From assembly GCF_901000735.1 (NCBI RefSeq), contig NC_081547.1:3348001-3412000 (forward strand): a DNA stretch of 64,000 nt. Reading direction: 5' to 3'. A program made the position numbers and the translations under genes. Below are positions 23,040 to 34,744 of the stretch, piece by piece. The stretch comes from Corylus avellana (taxonomy: Eukaryota; Streptophyta; Magnoliopsida; Fagales; Betulaceae). Position 1 is the first letter of the stretch. Each line of letters begins with the position of its first letter. The notes below the pieces were generated by a model. That model was given only the letters and a program-made list of their open reading frames with translations, did not search any database and was not told the DNA's origin.

Positions 23040-24249
23040 ATGTCAATGCTGGCCAAGACAGACTCTGAGGTGAGCAGCCTGAGCCAGTCCTCGCCAGGGC
23101 GGTCCCCCCGCAGGCCCGTCTACTACGTGCAGAGCCCTTCGAGGGACTCCCACGATGGCGAGAAGACGACCAACTCGTTCCAGTCTAGCCCAGTGCTCAG
23201 CCCAATGGGCTCCCCTCCGCACTCCCACTCCAACTCTTCTCTGGGCCCCCACTCCCGGGAGTCCTCCTCCACTCGCTTCTCCGCCTCCCTCAAGCCCGGC
23301 TCCCGCAAGAACATCGGCTCCCAAAGGAAAGGTTGGAAGCCCTGGAAGGACCAGTTTGATTCCATTGAAGAAGAAGGCCTTCTCAACGACGACGATGGCA
23401 GACATGGCCTCACTCGCCGCTGCTATTTACTTGCCTTTATTGTTGGCTTCTTCGTGCTTTTCTCCTTCTTTTCTTTGATTCTCTGGGGTGCAAGTCGTCC
23501 CCAGAAACCCATCATCACTATGAAGGTACCTTCATATTTTAGAATAAAAATAAATAAATTAGTAGATTATAACTATAATTTTGTGATCTGGGTTTTTTTT
23601 TTTATTTTTTTCTTTTACTTTTTCCTAGGCCTGTGATCTAATTGTTCAATTGTGTAATTGCAGAGCATGTTATTTGATCAATTTGTAGTTCAAGCGGGTG
23701 AGGATTTCTCAGGAGTAGCAACTAACATGGTGTCCATGAATTCCACAGTGAAGCTCACATTTCGAAATACTGCAACATTTTTTGGGGTCCATGTGAAATC
23801 AGTACCTTTAGATCTCTCCTATTCACAACTCATAGTAGCCTCTGGAACCGTAAGCCACCTAAGAGATACATGTCCCTTTATTTCTCTCTCTGCTTTTTTT
23901 TTTTTTTTTGGTAGTGTAAGATTTATTAAATTTGATTCTGTTCTAAATGGGTCTTAATTTACAGATAAGTAAGTTTTATCAATCAAGAAAGAGCCAGAGA
24001 TCAATAACAGTGGTGCTGAAGGGAAGCAGTATCCCATTGTATGGAGGGGGGGCTAGCTTGGGCAGTTTGAATGGCGCACCAATTGAGCCAGTGCCACTGA
24101 CACTCAACTTCATGGTTCGGTCAAAAGCATATGTTTTGGGTAAACTGGTGAAGCCCAGGTTCTACAGGAGGGTTGAGTGTTCGGTGGTTATGGATCCAAA
24201 ACAGATGAATATGGCCATTTCTCTCAAGAGCAAGTGCACCTACAAGTGA
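23040..24249 (+). CDS. LEA2/NHL-type membrane protein, copy 2 (probably the other allele)
   Basis: Exons 23040-23525, 23664-23849 and 23965-24249 give the same 318-residue protein as the gene at 18872, with no amino-acid difference seen. Introns differ only in homopolymer length and a few bases. The promoter shares the same elements with small indels. Because the copy lies just after a scaffold gap inside a contig-end overlap, it is likely an allele of the same locus and not a paralogue. The domain description is as for copy 1. Confidence 0.85.
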
Positions 24250-25612
24250 TGAACATAGTATAGTCCAGATTAATGATCTAGTTTTTGATTATGGAGGAAG
24301 CAATATACTGGTTTTTTTTTTTTAATTTCTTTGAATAATTTAAGGGTTATTAATAAAATCATTTTGGAAGTGATGTGTGGAAAATGCAGTTTTTTTAGGC
24401 ATAGAAGCAGGAGTTGACTTGAGGGATCCGGATGGACCGGATCCGATTCCTGACTCACTAACCTTGAGAATCCAGGAAGCAGCCGATTTAATACAAAATC
24501 AGGAGTTGGTAGGTGCTATAAATTCTTACTATATTTTTCACCTTAACTCATACATGTATTGATGTCCAACTCCTAATATTTAGTCAATATTTATTATAAG
24601 TTTTTCCCTTTTTTTTTTTTTTATTATTATTATTATTTTTTGCCTTATGGGAACCCGACAGTTTCTCTACCTTAAAAATTAAAAATATATAAAGGTAAGA
24701 AAGAGATAAATCGATATTTCAAGGTGGATCAAACCTCCAAATGAACCCTTCAAGTAGACCAACCTCAAAATATTTCTTTAAGCAATTATGTATTTTCCTT
24801 GATAAATTGCCATAAAGCATCTACATCTTTTAATTTATAGTGGAAAGTTATAATAAAAAATAAAAAATATCACCTAATAATGAAAAGATTGCAATATCAT
24901 GCCACTATTACAAAATTTTTATTTTTATTTTTTTGAGAAATATTACAGAATATTTCTAATAATACAGAGATTGCAATTATTATATAAGGAAAATGCTTGG
25001 CATGCTACAATATTTTTTATACTTACTAATTAATTAAGTTGAGAAGAATTTTTTAATTAAGAGAAATGTTATTTAATATCCTTCCATCTTTTTTCATACT
25101 CATTTTGAAAATTAACCATTAAATTTATATGATTACTTTTGAAGCGTTACGTCAGTAAAATACTTGATAATTATGAACTACCATGTTAGGAAATATAGTA
25201 ATGATGTAGAGAATTATTTATAAACTGACATGACAATTCATAATTAATAGAATAATTAAGATAAATTGGAATGTTAATAGAGGCAAATGGTAGATTTTGT
25301 TAACTAAGTTTCTGTAGCTAAATACTGGGCCGAAGTGTAAAGGCCCATACCAGATCCAACACCTTCAGATTTAGGGACCCAAATCCATGCCAACACGGGG
25401 TTCCACGGCAACAAAATAAACACAACACCAGTTTATAACTGCGTTGCCTCCAAAATGGAATGGGTTCAAACGATTACACTTTTTTATTTTTATATTTTTC
25501 TCTATTTACGTCCTTTATTCAAGGAAATTAGTGCCATTTGTTAAATAAATAATATAAAAAAAAACAATATAAAAATTATGATTTAACATTTTCTGAAGGT
25601 TGCTGTAAAGCA

Positions 25613-26068
25613 TGTTTGAGATTATATTTGAGAAATAGAGCTTTTAAATCAAAAAGAACTTTTGGGCAAAAAATTTATTTTTAAGCTTTTACAAAAAGTG
25701 CGTTTTGATCATTTTTAGGCTTTTTGGACCCTTAAAAGCGCTTTTAATTTTTTTACCAAACGTGAACTTTTTTTTTTTTTTTTTCAAACAAACTTTTTAA
25801 GTATTAAAAGCACTTTCAGGCCCATCAAACACAATCTTAAACAGGTCATAAGTCAAAAAGAGTTTTTGGGCAAAAGCTTTATTTTAAAGTTTTTAGGCAA
25901 AAACTTCATTTTGAAGCTTTTGCCAAAAGTGCGTTTTGGCCAATTTTAGGCTTTTTGCACCTTTAAAAGCGCCTTTAATTTTTTTTACCAAACAAATATT
26001 TTTTTCTTTAAACGGAGTTTTTTAAGTGTTAAAAACACTTTTAGACCCCTCAAACACAGTCCCAAACA
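25613..26068. mobile_element. Two head-to-tail copies of a ~225-bp MITE
   Basis: The first unit has terminal inverted repeats TGTTTGAGATTATATTTGA (25613) and TCAAACACAATCTTAAACA (ending 25843). A second unit with the same internal order (AAAAGTGCGTTTTGG, then AGGCTTTTTG, then ACCAAAC) follows at once and ends TCAAACACAGTCCCAAACA. The ends resemble a common hAT-like plant MITE type starting TGTTTGGGATT. The single-copy DNA on either side (25231-25612 and 26069-26752) has no supported gene. Confidence 0.65.
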
Positions 26069-26752
26069 GACCCACTAAGTTCCTTCCTAAAACCATTGAA
26101 TTTAAGATTTTAGCTGATTATGAATTGTTACCACAATTTCATTATAAACCCATATGGCAGGATCAAGTAGTGTCGTATAGAATTTCACGTAATTTCTTTA
26201 AAGTATTATTTAATTGATAATATTTTTCCAAACTTTTTTCTAGTGATGGATCAAATACATTATTGCAAATCTTATATTACAGACTCTTCGAAGCATACGA
26301 TAATATATTTTTAGTGATGAAATAATTGCTACAATAAGAAAATAACAAATCTTTCTCTTTGGAAGGAAGTATAGGGGCATATCACTTCTTTTTTTTTTTT
26401 GGTTGAAATATGTCGATATCACATTTCATTTATACTCAGCATGGGAATATAATATTCCTAGAATAACCTTTAACCCAGTTGCCTTTTACAATCGATAACA
26501 TCAAATCAAAACCAAAACAAATGCTCTCTAGTTTTAAAAATCAAAATCAAAAGAATGACGTATATTATCTCAATTAAAGGGGCCGATAAAAACTTTTAGC
26601 TGTCACTTTTTCAGGCCCATAATGTTGGGATCAATATGCTCAACCGACTTGTTAATTAACATTGAAAATTAGTTTATTTACTTTTAAAATTTAAAGAAAT
26701 AAGATATAAAAACAAGCAAAATCTCCATCTAATTGGCATATTTTTTACATCA

Positions 26753-26884
26753 GAAGAATATTCCAAGAATGACAGCAATCTCATCTACCCCATTGCAACT
26801 ATAATTGCTGGGGTTGTTGGTCACCTTCCTCCTCTTATTGAGGAAATCAAAGGTCTTTTGCCAAACATTCAAAGAATGGCTTAA
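26753..26884 (+). pseudogene. Possible decayed last exon of an unknown gene
   Basis: A 43-codon frame with coding-like character follows a splice-acceptor-like TTTTTTACATCAG and ends in TAA. It reads DSNLIYPIATIIAGVVGHL and then PPLIEEIKGLLPNIQRMA. No matching upstream exons were found and I cannot name the family. It may be a gene relic or chance. Confidence 0.25.
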
Positions 26885-27309
26885 ACACACCACTTGACGA
26901 TTTTGACTCATCGCACACCACTATGATACAATGGACCAGAGGAGAAAAAGTCTTTTATGGCTTCCCACCATGTTTTTTCTTTTACTTTTACTGTGAAAAT
27001 AAATTTACAAAAAGATAAATAAATTGAATCTAATCTTTTATTCGAATCTCAAAATAATTCTTTAAATATTTATTTAAAAAAATAAAAAATTGCTATGTAC
27101 ACTCGTGGCCAATTGTTCAATCAAAGTCAAAAATGCCAAACAAATATCTCTCTACTTTCTAGCATTTACAATCTACTTTCTAGTATTTACAATCACAAGG
27201 ATGACAATCAACTAAACTAAATCAGAACCGTCGGATGTCCAAAAAAATGAAAAAATCTTCGGAAATTACTTTCCACAACTTCCTCTGCTCAAAAGAATCC
27301 AATTTCCGA

Positions 27310-28407
27310 TCACCTGACTATGACCCAACTCTCCGAAAAGGACCAATTGGGTGCGTCATCGGTCACCAGCTGCCGGAGCCGATCCACCGGAGAACATAAA
27401 CGAGACGAAGCCGGGGAACAGGACTCAAAATTCACTTCCCAATCAAACAATTTACCAGAATCCGGTGACGATTCCGGCGAAGTAACAACTGAGGATAGTA
27501 TCGAAACCCAGTCTGGAAAATCGAAAGGACTTCTCGGCGACGAGGACATCGTTTTTAGTTCGTCTTTGTCCTCTAATGGAACAGTGTCATGATCATCATG
27601 AGCAGCAACGAAGGGATGTTCCAAAAGCATCTCAGCCGTCCATCGCTTTCTCGGATCCTTCACAAAACACTTCTCAAGAAAATCTTTCCCTTCAAAAGAT
27701 AATTCCTTTGGGACTTGTGGCGTTTCTTCACCAACCCCAATTCGAAGCAGAAGCTCGAAGATGTTCCCCTGGGGCCCACAATTCCACACTGGTTTTCCGG
27801 TCAGCATCTCCACTACGGCGCACCCAAGAGCCCAAATATCAGCCGGAGATTCGTACTCATTTTCGTTAACCGATTCCGGCGACATATACAGAGGAGTTCC
27901 TCTGAATTCGGCTCTCTTTTCTTCTGTGCTCTGTTTTTGCTCTGCTTTCTTTGCCAGCCCAAAGTCCGCAATTTTGATATCTCCATTGTCGAACACGAGG
28001 ATATTCTGAAGCTTTATGTCGCAGTGAACGAACCTCTTTGCGTGAATTTCACGAAGCCCCAAAAGTATCGACTTCGCGTAGCGCCGAACATCGGATTCCG
28101 GTAACGAGCCTCCGCGGTTCTTGACCTGATCGGCTAGACTGCCACCAGAGGCGTACTCCAAGAACAAGTTGTAGAACTTCTCGCCGTTCTCGACGCTATG
28201 GTCTTCTCCGAGGCACCGAATGATTTGCGGGCAGGTGGATAGCTGATCGAGTACTCGTTTCTCGCTCTCGAGCGACGCGGAGAAGGACAACTCAGAAGAT
28301 TTCACGGCCATTAGCGGAGGCGCCTGATCAGAACTTCTTCGGGGTATCGCCAAATACACAGTTGCGAAGCTTCCATGACCGACTGGTTCTCCTCGAACCC
28401 ACTCCAT
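27310..28407 (-). CDS. MAP kinase kinase kinase, MEKK-like (MAPKKK17-21 group), intronless
   Basis: A 365-residue cytosolic/nuclear Ser/Thr kinase. The kinase domain begins almost at the start (MEWVRGEPVGHGSFATVYLA). Lys36 lies in MAVKSSE, the catalytic loop is VHCDIKLQN (Asp130; HCD in place of HRD is usual in this plant group), then IADFGLAKK (Asp148), GTPLYMSPES and DIWALGC. After the kinase there is a Ser/Pro-rich regulatory tail ending SFSESWVIVR. The start was placed at MEWVRG because homologues begin there; 44 more codons are open upstream but lack kinase features. Arabidopsis relatives (MAPKKK17/18, and MAPKKK19 at At5g67080) are single-exon and act in ABA or stress cascades; that role is inferred here. 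Its position next to the subtilase and RALF34 matches Arabidopsis. Confidence 0.9.
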   Translation of the reverse strand: MEWVRGEPVGHGSFATVYLAIPRRSSDQAPPLMAVKSSELSFSASLESEKRVLDQLSTCPQIIRCLGEDHSVENGEKFYNLFLEYASGGSLADQVKNRGGSLPESDVRRYAKSILLGLREIHAKRFVHCDIKLQNILVFDNGDIKIADFGLAKKAEQKQSTEEKRAEFRGTPLYMSPESVNENEYESPADIWALGCAVVEMLTGKPVWNCGPQGNIFELLLRIGVGEETPQVPKELSFEGKDFLEKCFVKDPRKRWTAEMLLEHPFVAAHDDHDTVPLEDKDELKTMSSSPRSPFDFPDWVSILSSVVTSPESSPDSGKLFDWEVNFESCSPASSRLCSPVDRLRQLVTDDAPNWSFSESWVIVR

Positions 28408-28547
28408 CCTTCGGTTTCTTGGGCGTCTCTGGTTTCTTGCTCTGTTTTCGTCTTTGCTGCGTCTTTCCTTGCGTTGCTTTGTTACTTTGTATGAAAGAAA
28501 GAGAGAGGAGAACACAAACTGAGCACAAAATGAAAGCAAGGCAGTTG

Positions 28548-28555
28548 CTTTTATA
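28548..28555 (-). promoter_or_regulatory. TATA box of the MAPKKK gene
   Basis: TATAAAAG on the minus strand, about 140 bp upstream of the chosen start codon, is a good plant TATA element at a suitable distance for a leader of about 110 nt. Confidence 0.6.
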
Positions 28556-28656
28556 CATGAGGAGGAGTCATAGGAGTATCGGACTGTCTTTTTTATTTTT
28601 TATTTTTATTTTTTGATTGAAGAAGAAGCGGCTTCAAATCAAAGCTATGATTAAAG

Positions 28657-28662
28657 CACGTG
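28657..28662. promoter_or_regulatory. G-box (CACGTG) upstream of the MAPKKK gene
   Basis: CACGTG lies about 100 bp upstream of the TATA box, in the context GCACGTGAT. G-boxes bind bZIP/ABF and bHLH factors; this fits the ABA responsiveness known for related MAPKKK genes, but one site alone is weak evidence. Confidence 0.4.
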
Positions 28663-29375
28663 ATACTCGATGATATTTTAGCTCAACGACGAGTTGTTTT
28701 AATTTGGCCCAATAGTTTCAAAACGTGGTATGATAATAATGGTAGATCCTTTGAGATTTTTACAAAACCCCACGCCGTTTGGATTGTGATGGCTTTTGCA
28801 GCCTCTGCAAAATGACTAAACTGCCATCATCACTAATTTGACGAAGCAAAATACCAAATCTCACAAATTAATGCTTTTTTTTTTCCCACTTCATTAACTT
28901 TAAAATAATGCTAGATATTTTATTTTTAGCACACAATTATCTAACTGATACGGCAGTTATAACTGGTTAAAAGAATTTTTTTTTTAACGATGCCCGATCT
29001 AATAGTTAGTTGAAATAGTCACATTAGCATTGATTGAAAACAACTGTAGTTTTTAGTGTCACTCTTAATGTTATCCAAACAAGGTAGTATAAGGTCGAAT
29101 AAGGATCATCTCCATTTGATGTGTATATATTGCCATAAGGTTAATATGTTGCTACAATATTTACAAATTTTTTTTTAAAAAAGTAGAATTATGTACATTG
29201 TCAGAGTTGACTCGATAGCTTTTGAGGCCTAATTAGACAAATTTAAGTGATACATTTTTATATTTTTATATTAAATAATTCAATTTGAATCTCCTATTAT
29301 AGTTGGAGTTTTATTTAAATAGCATTGACTAGAATTTGGATCCCCTCCACTTCAAATGAACTAGAGGAGATTCAG

Positions 29376-29429
29376 TTGGTTTTATTTATAAGAATAAAAG
29401 ATAATCTTTGCCCTTATAAATACAACCAA
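29376..29429. repeat. Hairpin core of a foldback element
   Basis: TTGGTTTTATTTATAAG pairs with CTTATAAATACAACCAA with one mismatch. Outer flanks from about 29338 to 29472 share GGATCC and CTCC blocks in inverted order, so the whole element may be about 135 bp. Confidence 0.5.
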
Positions 29430-29471
29430 CGGGATCCCTTCCAATTTAAATGAACTGGAATCGGAGAGGAT

Positions 29472-29537
29472 CTTGTCATATTGATTAACTTCTTTACCAT
29501 AATCCTTGTCCCATTGATTAACCTCTTTACCATAATT
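29472..29537. repeat. Two-copy tandem repeat, 33-bp period
   Basis: Two successive copies of a 33-bp unit starting CTTGTC and ending TTTACCATAAT, with three or four differences. Confidence 0.7.
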
Positions 29538-30253
29538 AGGGCTTTAAAAGGTTTTTATTTTATATGAAAGAAAACAATTATTCTATTGCCATTTTGAGGC
29601 CTTATTCCATTACAGGCCTTAAACGACAACCTAATTCAACTAGGCAATGAACTAACCCTAACTGTTAAATACCATAAAACACACTCCATGCAATTTATAG
29701 TTTCAATTCAGACCGGCAATTTTTTACACAATTTGCTACTTGATATGAATCCAACATAAAATTAACAAATTTAAATTAATGAGTCAAGTTTATTTAATTA
29801 AATAAGTCGGGTTAATATTATACTATATAATGCTATATTTATGCTTTGACACAATTCAAACACAATATGCGTGTCATAATATCAATGGGATTAATGGTGG
29901 GCAAGGGTATTTTAATTAATTAATTTATTTTTATTATTGCTAGAATAATGAGGGGGTGGGAAAAGAGGACCTAGATGTCCAGTTTCTAGAATTTCAGATC
30001 CAGACCGTCCATTTTCATCAAAGGGCCATTGTCTTGTTGCGTATCCTACTATTAATAAAATACTATTTAAATTTTAAAAAGAAAATAAAAAATAAAAAAA
30101 ATAAAATAATATGCGGTGGTTTGCTATATGGGGTGGCCATTTTTTGCCATGGGGTGGCTTCAGCGGGCAAAACCCAATTTTTTAAAAATTATTATTTTGG
30201 GTTTGGACCGTGGAGATGGCCGTTTTATGGCAAAAATGGGGTGGCTAGCCATC

Positions 30254-30255
<2 letters not shown>

Positions 30256-30284
<29 letters not shown>
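30256..30284. repeat. (TA)n microsatellite
   Basis: About 14 TA units at the end of a segment (30112-30255) with repeated GGGGTGGC and GCCATCCC motifs, which may be a small inverted element. Confidence 0.85.
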
Positions 30285-30287
<3 letters not shown>

Positions 30288-32738
30288 TTAAATATTATTT
30301 TAATAATAATGAGATACGTGGGAGAACAATAGCCCTCAAATAAAAATAGACGACGTGAATATGAAATTTCAGAAACTATAATTCACTTCAAAATTTCGGG
30401 GATTAGATCTGGGAAAAGGAGGCCATACTAGTCAAACTCCATTCAATTCGCATTGTTTCACACGGGTAAAATTTGGACGTGTGTGAATTAATTGCAATTC
30501 TCAATCATTGGCTTTTAAATGTGTTTGGGACAACAATGAAATGAAATAGTCATTATTAGAGTCATTATTATTGTCTTTGGCCATTGCTCTCAAATTATTG
30601 AGAGATTGAATCAACCACCCATTTCAATAGTTTCTCATTGATTGCTGAGAGGGAACATGGGTTAATTCAATTTCGACACTGCAGGTTTGGGCCACAAATT
30701 GGCTTTTTTATGAGATTCCCAATTCCTTGTTTTTTTCTTCTTAATTTTTCCTTCCAATTTTCTTCGTAAATTCTAAAATTACTGACTTTAATGATGTATT
30801 ATTAAATCACCATATATTTTAAATATGTATAATAGCTTGTTAATGTATTTTTGATTGGGTAGCTAGACATGCACAAAGCGTGTGTTTTTATAAATAATAT
30901 ATTGTATATTGGAAGCGTCTTTTAAATCACATACAGAAAATGTGTGGTGGTACGTCCAATAAACTAATGGACTGATCATGTACCTGTAGAAACGTGCAGT
31001 CCACGTGAGGTTTATATATATGGCCAAAAAAAAAAAATCGACAAGGTTGATAACCGACACTCGCAAAACGTGGATTCATGTGAAAACAAAAAGTGTCCAC
31101 CCTCCACCCCTCGTTGTCAAAGAAGGTAGGGGCATCTAATTTGTGGGTCGAAGATATAGAAAGCTTATTTAATTTCTCTGTTCTTATTAACTCAATAAAT
31201 AAAGTGGTAGCTCCCTCTTATTTTTCTGACCGGAAGGTAGGGGTCTCTTTTATCATGCGTTGTATGTTTAGTACGGAAGGCGTGTTTCATGTGTACTTAG
31301 CAATGACCCGCGACTTCAATATCGTGTCTAATGAATTCTGTAACAACCTAAAGAATTTTTTTAGTCAAATCTGTGCTATTACGTCAAATGATTAGATAAA
31401 TTGGGTTTTTTTTTTTTTTTTCTAATTTAGTATACTAAATTTAATAAAAATTATTTCCAAGTAAAACTTTATCCTCTTGTTGCAAATGTTTCAACTGTCG
31501 ATGAGATCCATTTGCTGGGTTTTTTTTGTTCTCTATTATTTTCATTATTATTATTATTATTGTGAATATTTGTTGTGTTTGTTTCAAGTAGGGCTGACAA
31601 TTTGTATTATAGTATCAGATTCGAGTCATGTTGAGGTATGTACATAAAACAGGTCAGACCCCTAAACCAGGGACAGAGACAAAGATTAGTATAGGTACGG
31701 ACCAATGGCCAAAAAATTTAGTTGGTTTGGCCGATAGACAAAAAAAAAAAAAAAAAAAAAAAAAATCTTCTTATTGTGAATTGGGGGGGCTATGGCCTAT
31801 ATTGGCCCCCAATTCCTCCCTCCCTACACTAAACCCTAATTTACTAACTTATTAGATTGGTAGGTCGTGACAAAAGTTGTTAGCTTTTATATCGCATGTT
31901 AGATTATCAGAATGTGTCAAAACGTAAGTATATAAATATGATTTGATAGGTTAAATCTAACATAATCCGTTTAATTAAATGAATCATACTACTCAATTTT
32001 AACCCGTAAATATATAATATATTGCATTCATATTAATTTCAAAGATGATAATATCAAGTTGCCCAAAAGAAGGAAAGAAAGAAAAAAGTTATTTTAATTA
32101 CCAAGTTAGATGGCAACGTAGGAGCATGTTGGGAAGTTAGGTTTCCAAATCTGTGAGCTATGGCTGATATCACCATAAAGTGGGTAGCAGAAGCAGTGCT
32201 CGTCACAGTGACTCAGATGAGTAAAGGAATGAGTTACGAGTTCACGTTTTTGGTCCGCCAACTTGAGCTGTCGCATGTGGTCACGTTCTACACTATAACA
32301 AATATTATAATATAATATAATTATAAATGTCTCTGTTGCAGCCTGTTTTCAGCCTTGGGACCCAGCCTCTGTATTTACTTACAGTTACTGCAGCAAAGTT
32401 CATGCATCTCTGTTTTTCCTTTCTCACAGGGTTCATGAAATCTCTCGCAACAGTGTGGGCGGCAGGGCAGCAGCCGTTTTTAGTTAAAAAGGTAGCCCGA
32501 GGACCGATGCCGCGCTCCCTCACGTGCTCCTAACTATCTTTGGGGCTTATTTTCAGTTTGATGAATTGGACGGCGCACCCCACTTGGAGCTGCAAGACTG
32601 CGGCCTTAAATACTATCACTTCAAACCAAGACGACAAAGAGGCCAACGTCACGTTACTCGAATATGGAAAACAGATTACGTGAAACATGGTGGTGGGATT
32701 TCATTTCAATCTCCACGAATTTCTTCACATGAAAGCGT
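30285..32738. other. Intergenic region without a supported gene
   Basis: Mostly AT-rich. The stretch from about 32150 to 32740 is more GC-rich and has short open frames on both strands (for example MADITIKWVAEAVLV from 32160), but none is long, conserved in appearance or flanked by good splice sites. A poly(A) run of about 26 lies at 31740-31765. Confidence 0.5.
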
Positions 32739-32762
32739 GGGAATGGGAATGGGAATGGGAAT
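32739..32762. repeat. (GGGAAT)4 hexanucleotide repeat
   Basis: Four perfect units of GGGAAT. Confidence 0.95.
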
Positions 32763-34503
32763 TTATTATTAACTAATTAGGTGGATATCGCTGTATCTAA
32801 GCCTTCCCATTCACTGTTGATTCATGTGCCTCGTTTTTTGGCACTCAAAACAGAGACAAGACTAAAATTGATGAGCTAATTCTCAATCTTCTAGATCTTT
32901 CTTGCTTGCTAAATGGAAAAATATCACTTTACATTCTTTAAATTTTTATGCGATTTAATAAATTTTAAAAATTTTTAATTTAAACACTTAAACTTTTGAT
33001 TGCTATCAATTTGAACTTTTTCTCAAATTTAAAATATTAAAAATGAAACAATAATGTTTATACTTCGGACTTTTTTTTAAAAAAAAATTAGATTTACCCT
33101 TATTTCCAAATTAAAAAAAAAAAAATCTGGCCGAGACCCGCGGGTTTATTTTATTTTAAAAAAAACACACTAAGCCCTGCCTAGTGTTCAGGCTTTTATG
33201 ACACAGTTGATTTATTACCGAGATTTTGATTTTTTTAATACTAAATTAACTTCAACCTCAACATCACAAACAAGCTCAATGAATGGAGGACCGTCCAACA
33301 GATTTGCGGTCTTGTATGGGGTCAATTTGCGTTGATTCGTCGGGTTTAAGTCGTGTCAAGATATTGGTATAAAATTATACAAGTTAATTTTAATTAGACC
33401 AATTCAATTAAATAGGTAAATCCTCTCAAACTTAATTATCTAATTTCGTGGTGATTTCATATAATTCGCATATTGTATAAAAAAATTGTTGTTTTAAATG
33501 TGGTACGTCGGGCTTGAGTCATGTCAAAAAACATATATAATACTATATATATAAGTCAAATATAACCTAATTAATTTAATTAAATAAGTCACGCTCGTTA
33601 ACAGTCACCTGCTTTTCACAATTATTTTTTGGTGGTCTCCAATAAGATTCACTGAACCCCCCCTGGTACGAAAAGATTCCTAGGTTGATATGCTATTTTA
33701 CTGCCAAACCCCCATTGCAAGTTGTACCAAAAAATCTGGCTCGCCGTCAAAATGTCAATTTTCCCGGGAAAACATGAGAGAAATGGCGTGATTTGTCGGT
33801 TCTTGTTGAAGCGGACGTAAGCGAAGACGGTGCTGCCGCGTATGGTGAAATGGAGTGAAAAATACATGAACCGACGGTTCACGAGCCACCGAACAGCATA
33901 CTGGTGCACCAAGAGGGGTCACGGTTCGTGGGTTGGGTCCCAGTGCCCAGGTTGGGTTAATGTGGGCTTCAAGATGTGAGTGGTGGCCCACTAGCCGGCC
34001 GCGCCTTGATTTGACCCTCTAGATCACCTCTCCCGTGCTTTGCTTCAAAACAAATGCTAAATACTATATCTGTGTCTGCTTTCGGCTTGCATTATTATTG
34101 GTGGGGTTTTCTCCTACAACTTGCCAAATGCTACGATGAGTCCCAGTTGTAATTCAACAATTCACCCGGACCCACCTACTAGATTTCACCCATTTTTCAG
34201 ATCTTTTTATGATGAATTTATCTACAAAATTTAAAAATAAAAAAATAAAATAAAGGACCCAAAAATATTGTTATTATAGCTCTGAAGATTAAAAATAAAG
34301 AAAAGAAAAGACATGTGATGAATTTTTTGCAGCCGTCGGCTGGCTTAGGCCATGACATAAGAGGAGTCAACAAAATTGCTTCACGTTGTTGAAGATTTAG
34401 GTATATTTGGTCCAAGTTCACAAAACCCATGTTTGAACTAGGCCAAGTTCAACGCTCAAGTGAACACGGACTTTCCAGGAAGCATTCCATCGGTCAAAGG
34501 GTT
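32763..34503. other. Intergenic region without a supported gene
   Basis: AT-rich except for a GC-richer patch at about 33790-34020. Short frames there overlap on the same strand and show no domain. Confidence 0.5.
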
Positions 34504-34570
34504 GAGTTTTAGTTAGACTTCTATTTGTCCAGATTGGGATGAGTTTTAGTTAGAGTTCTATTTGTCCAGA
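34504..34570. repeat. Two-copy tandem repeat, 37-bp period
   Basis: The unit GAGTTTTAGTTAGA followed by TTCTATTTGTCCAGA occurs at 34504 and again at 34541. Confidence 0.75.
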
Positions 34571-34630
34571 GACATCTAAAGAGATCGTAAAATAATTGTT
34601 TTGAATTAAATTAATGTATTATTTACTCTC

Positions 34631-34744
34631 ATAATTTTTATATATTACATATTTAGTATATAACTTTTATAATTTTCATATGTTACATATTTATTATGTA
34701 ACTCTTATGATTCTCATAAGTTACATATTGATTATGTACTTATT
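34631..34744. repeat. Three-copy tandem repeat, 38-bp period
   Basis: Units begin at 34631, 34669 and 34707 with ATAATTTTTATATATTACAT, ATAATTTTCATATGTTACAT and ATGATTCTCATAAGTTACAT, so the copies have diverged by roughly 15-20%. Confidence 0.75.

Larger units (their letters stand above)
21162..25230 (+). repeat. Copy 2 of the ~4.0-kb direct duplication (contig start)
   Basis: It starts at the first base after the gap with TGCGTTAGGCAAAAGAAGTC, matching 17046 onward, and continues to the base equivalent to 21061. Differences from copy 1 include a longer A-rich tract near 22335-22375, a small duplication around 22690-22715 and a deletion near 22557. After 25230 the sequence becomes single-copy. 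Confidence 0.9.

Noticed and set aside
17046..25230. True tandem gene duplication of the LEA2 gene
   Set aside because: Possible, but the match of repeat boundaries to the scaffold gap on both sides and the same pattern at the second gap favour an assembly overlap.
31093..31395. 100-codon plus-strand frame
   Set aside because: No recognisable motif, no splice or promoter context, AT-rich surroundings.
32160..32772. GC-richer stretch with short frames on both strands
   Set aside because: Frames are short, overlap each other in both strands and show no family signature; it may simply be a less AT-rich intergenic patch.
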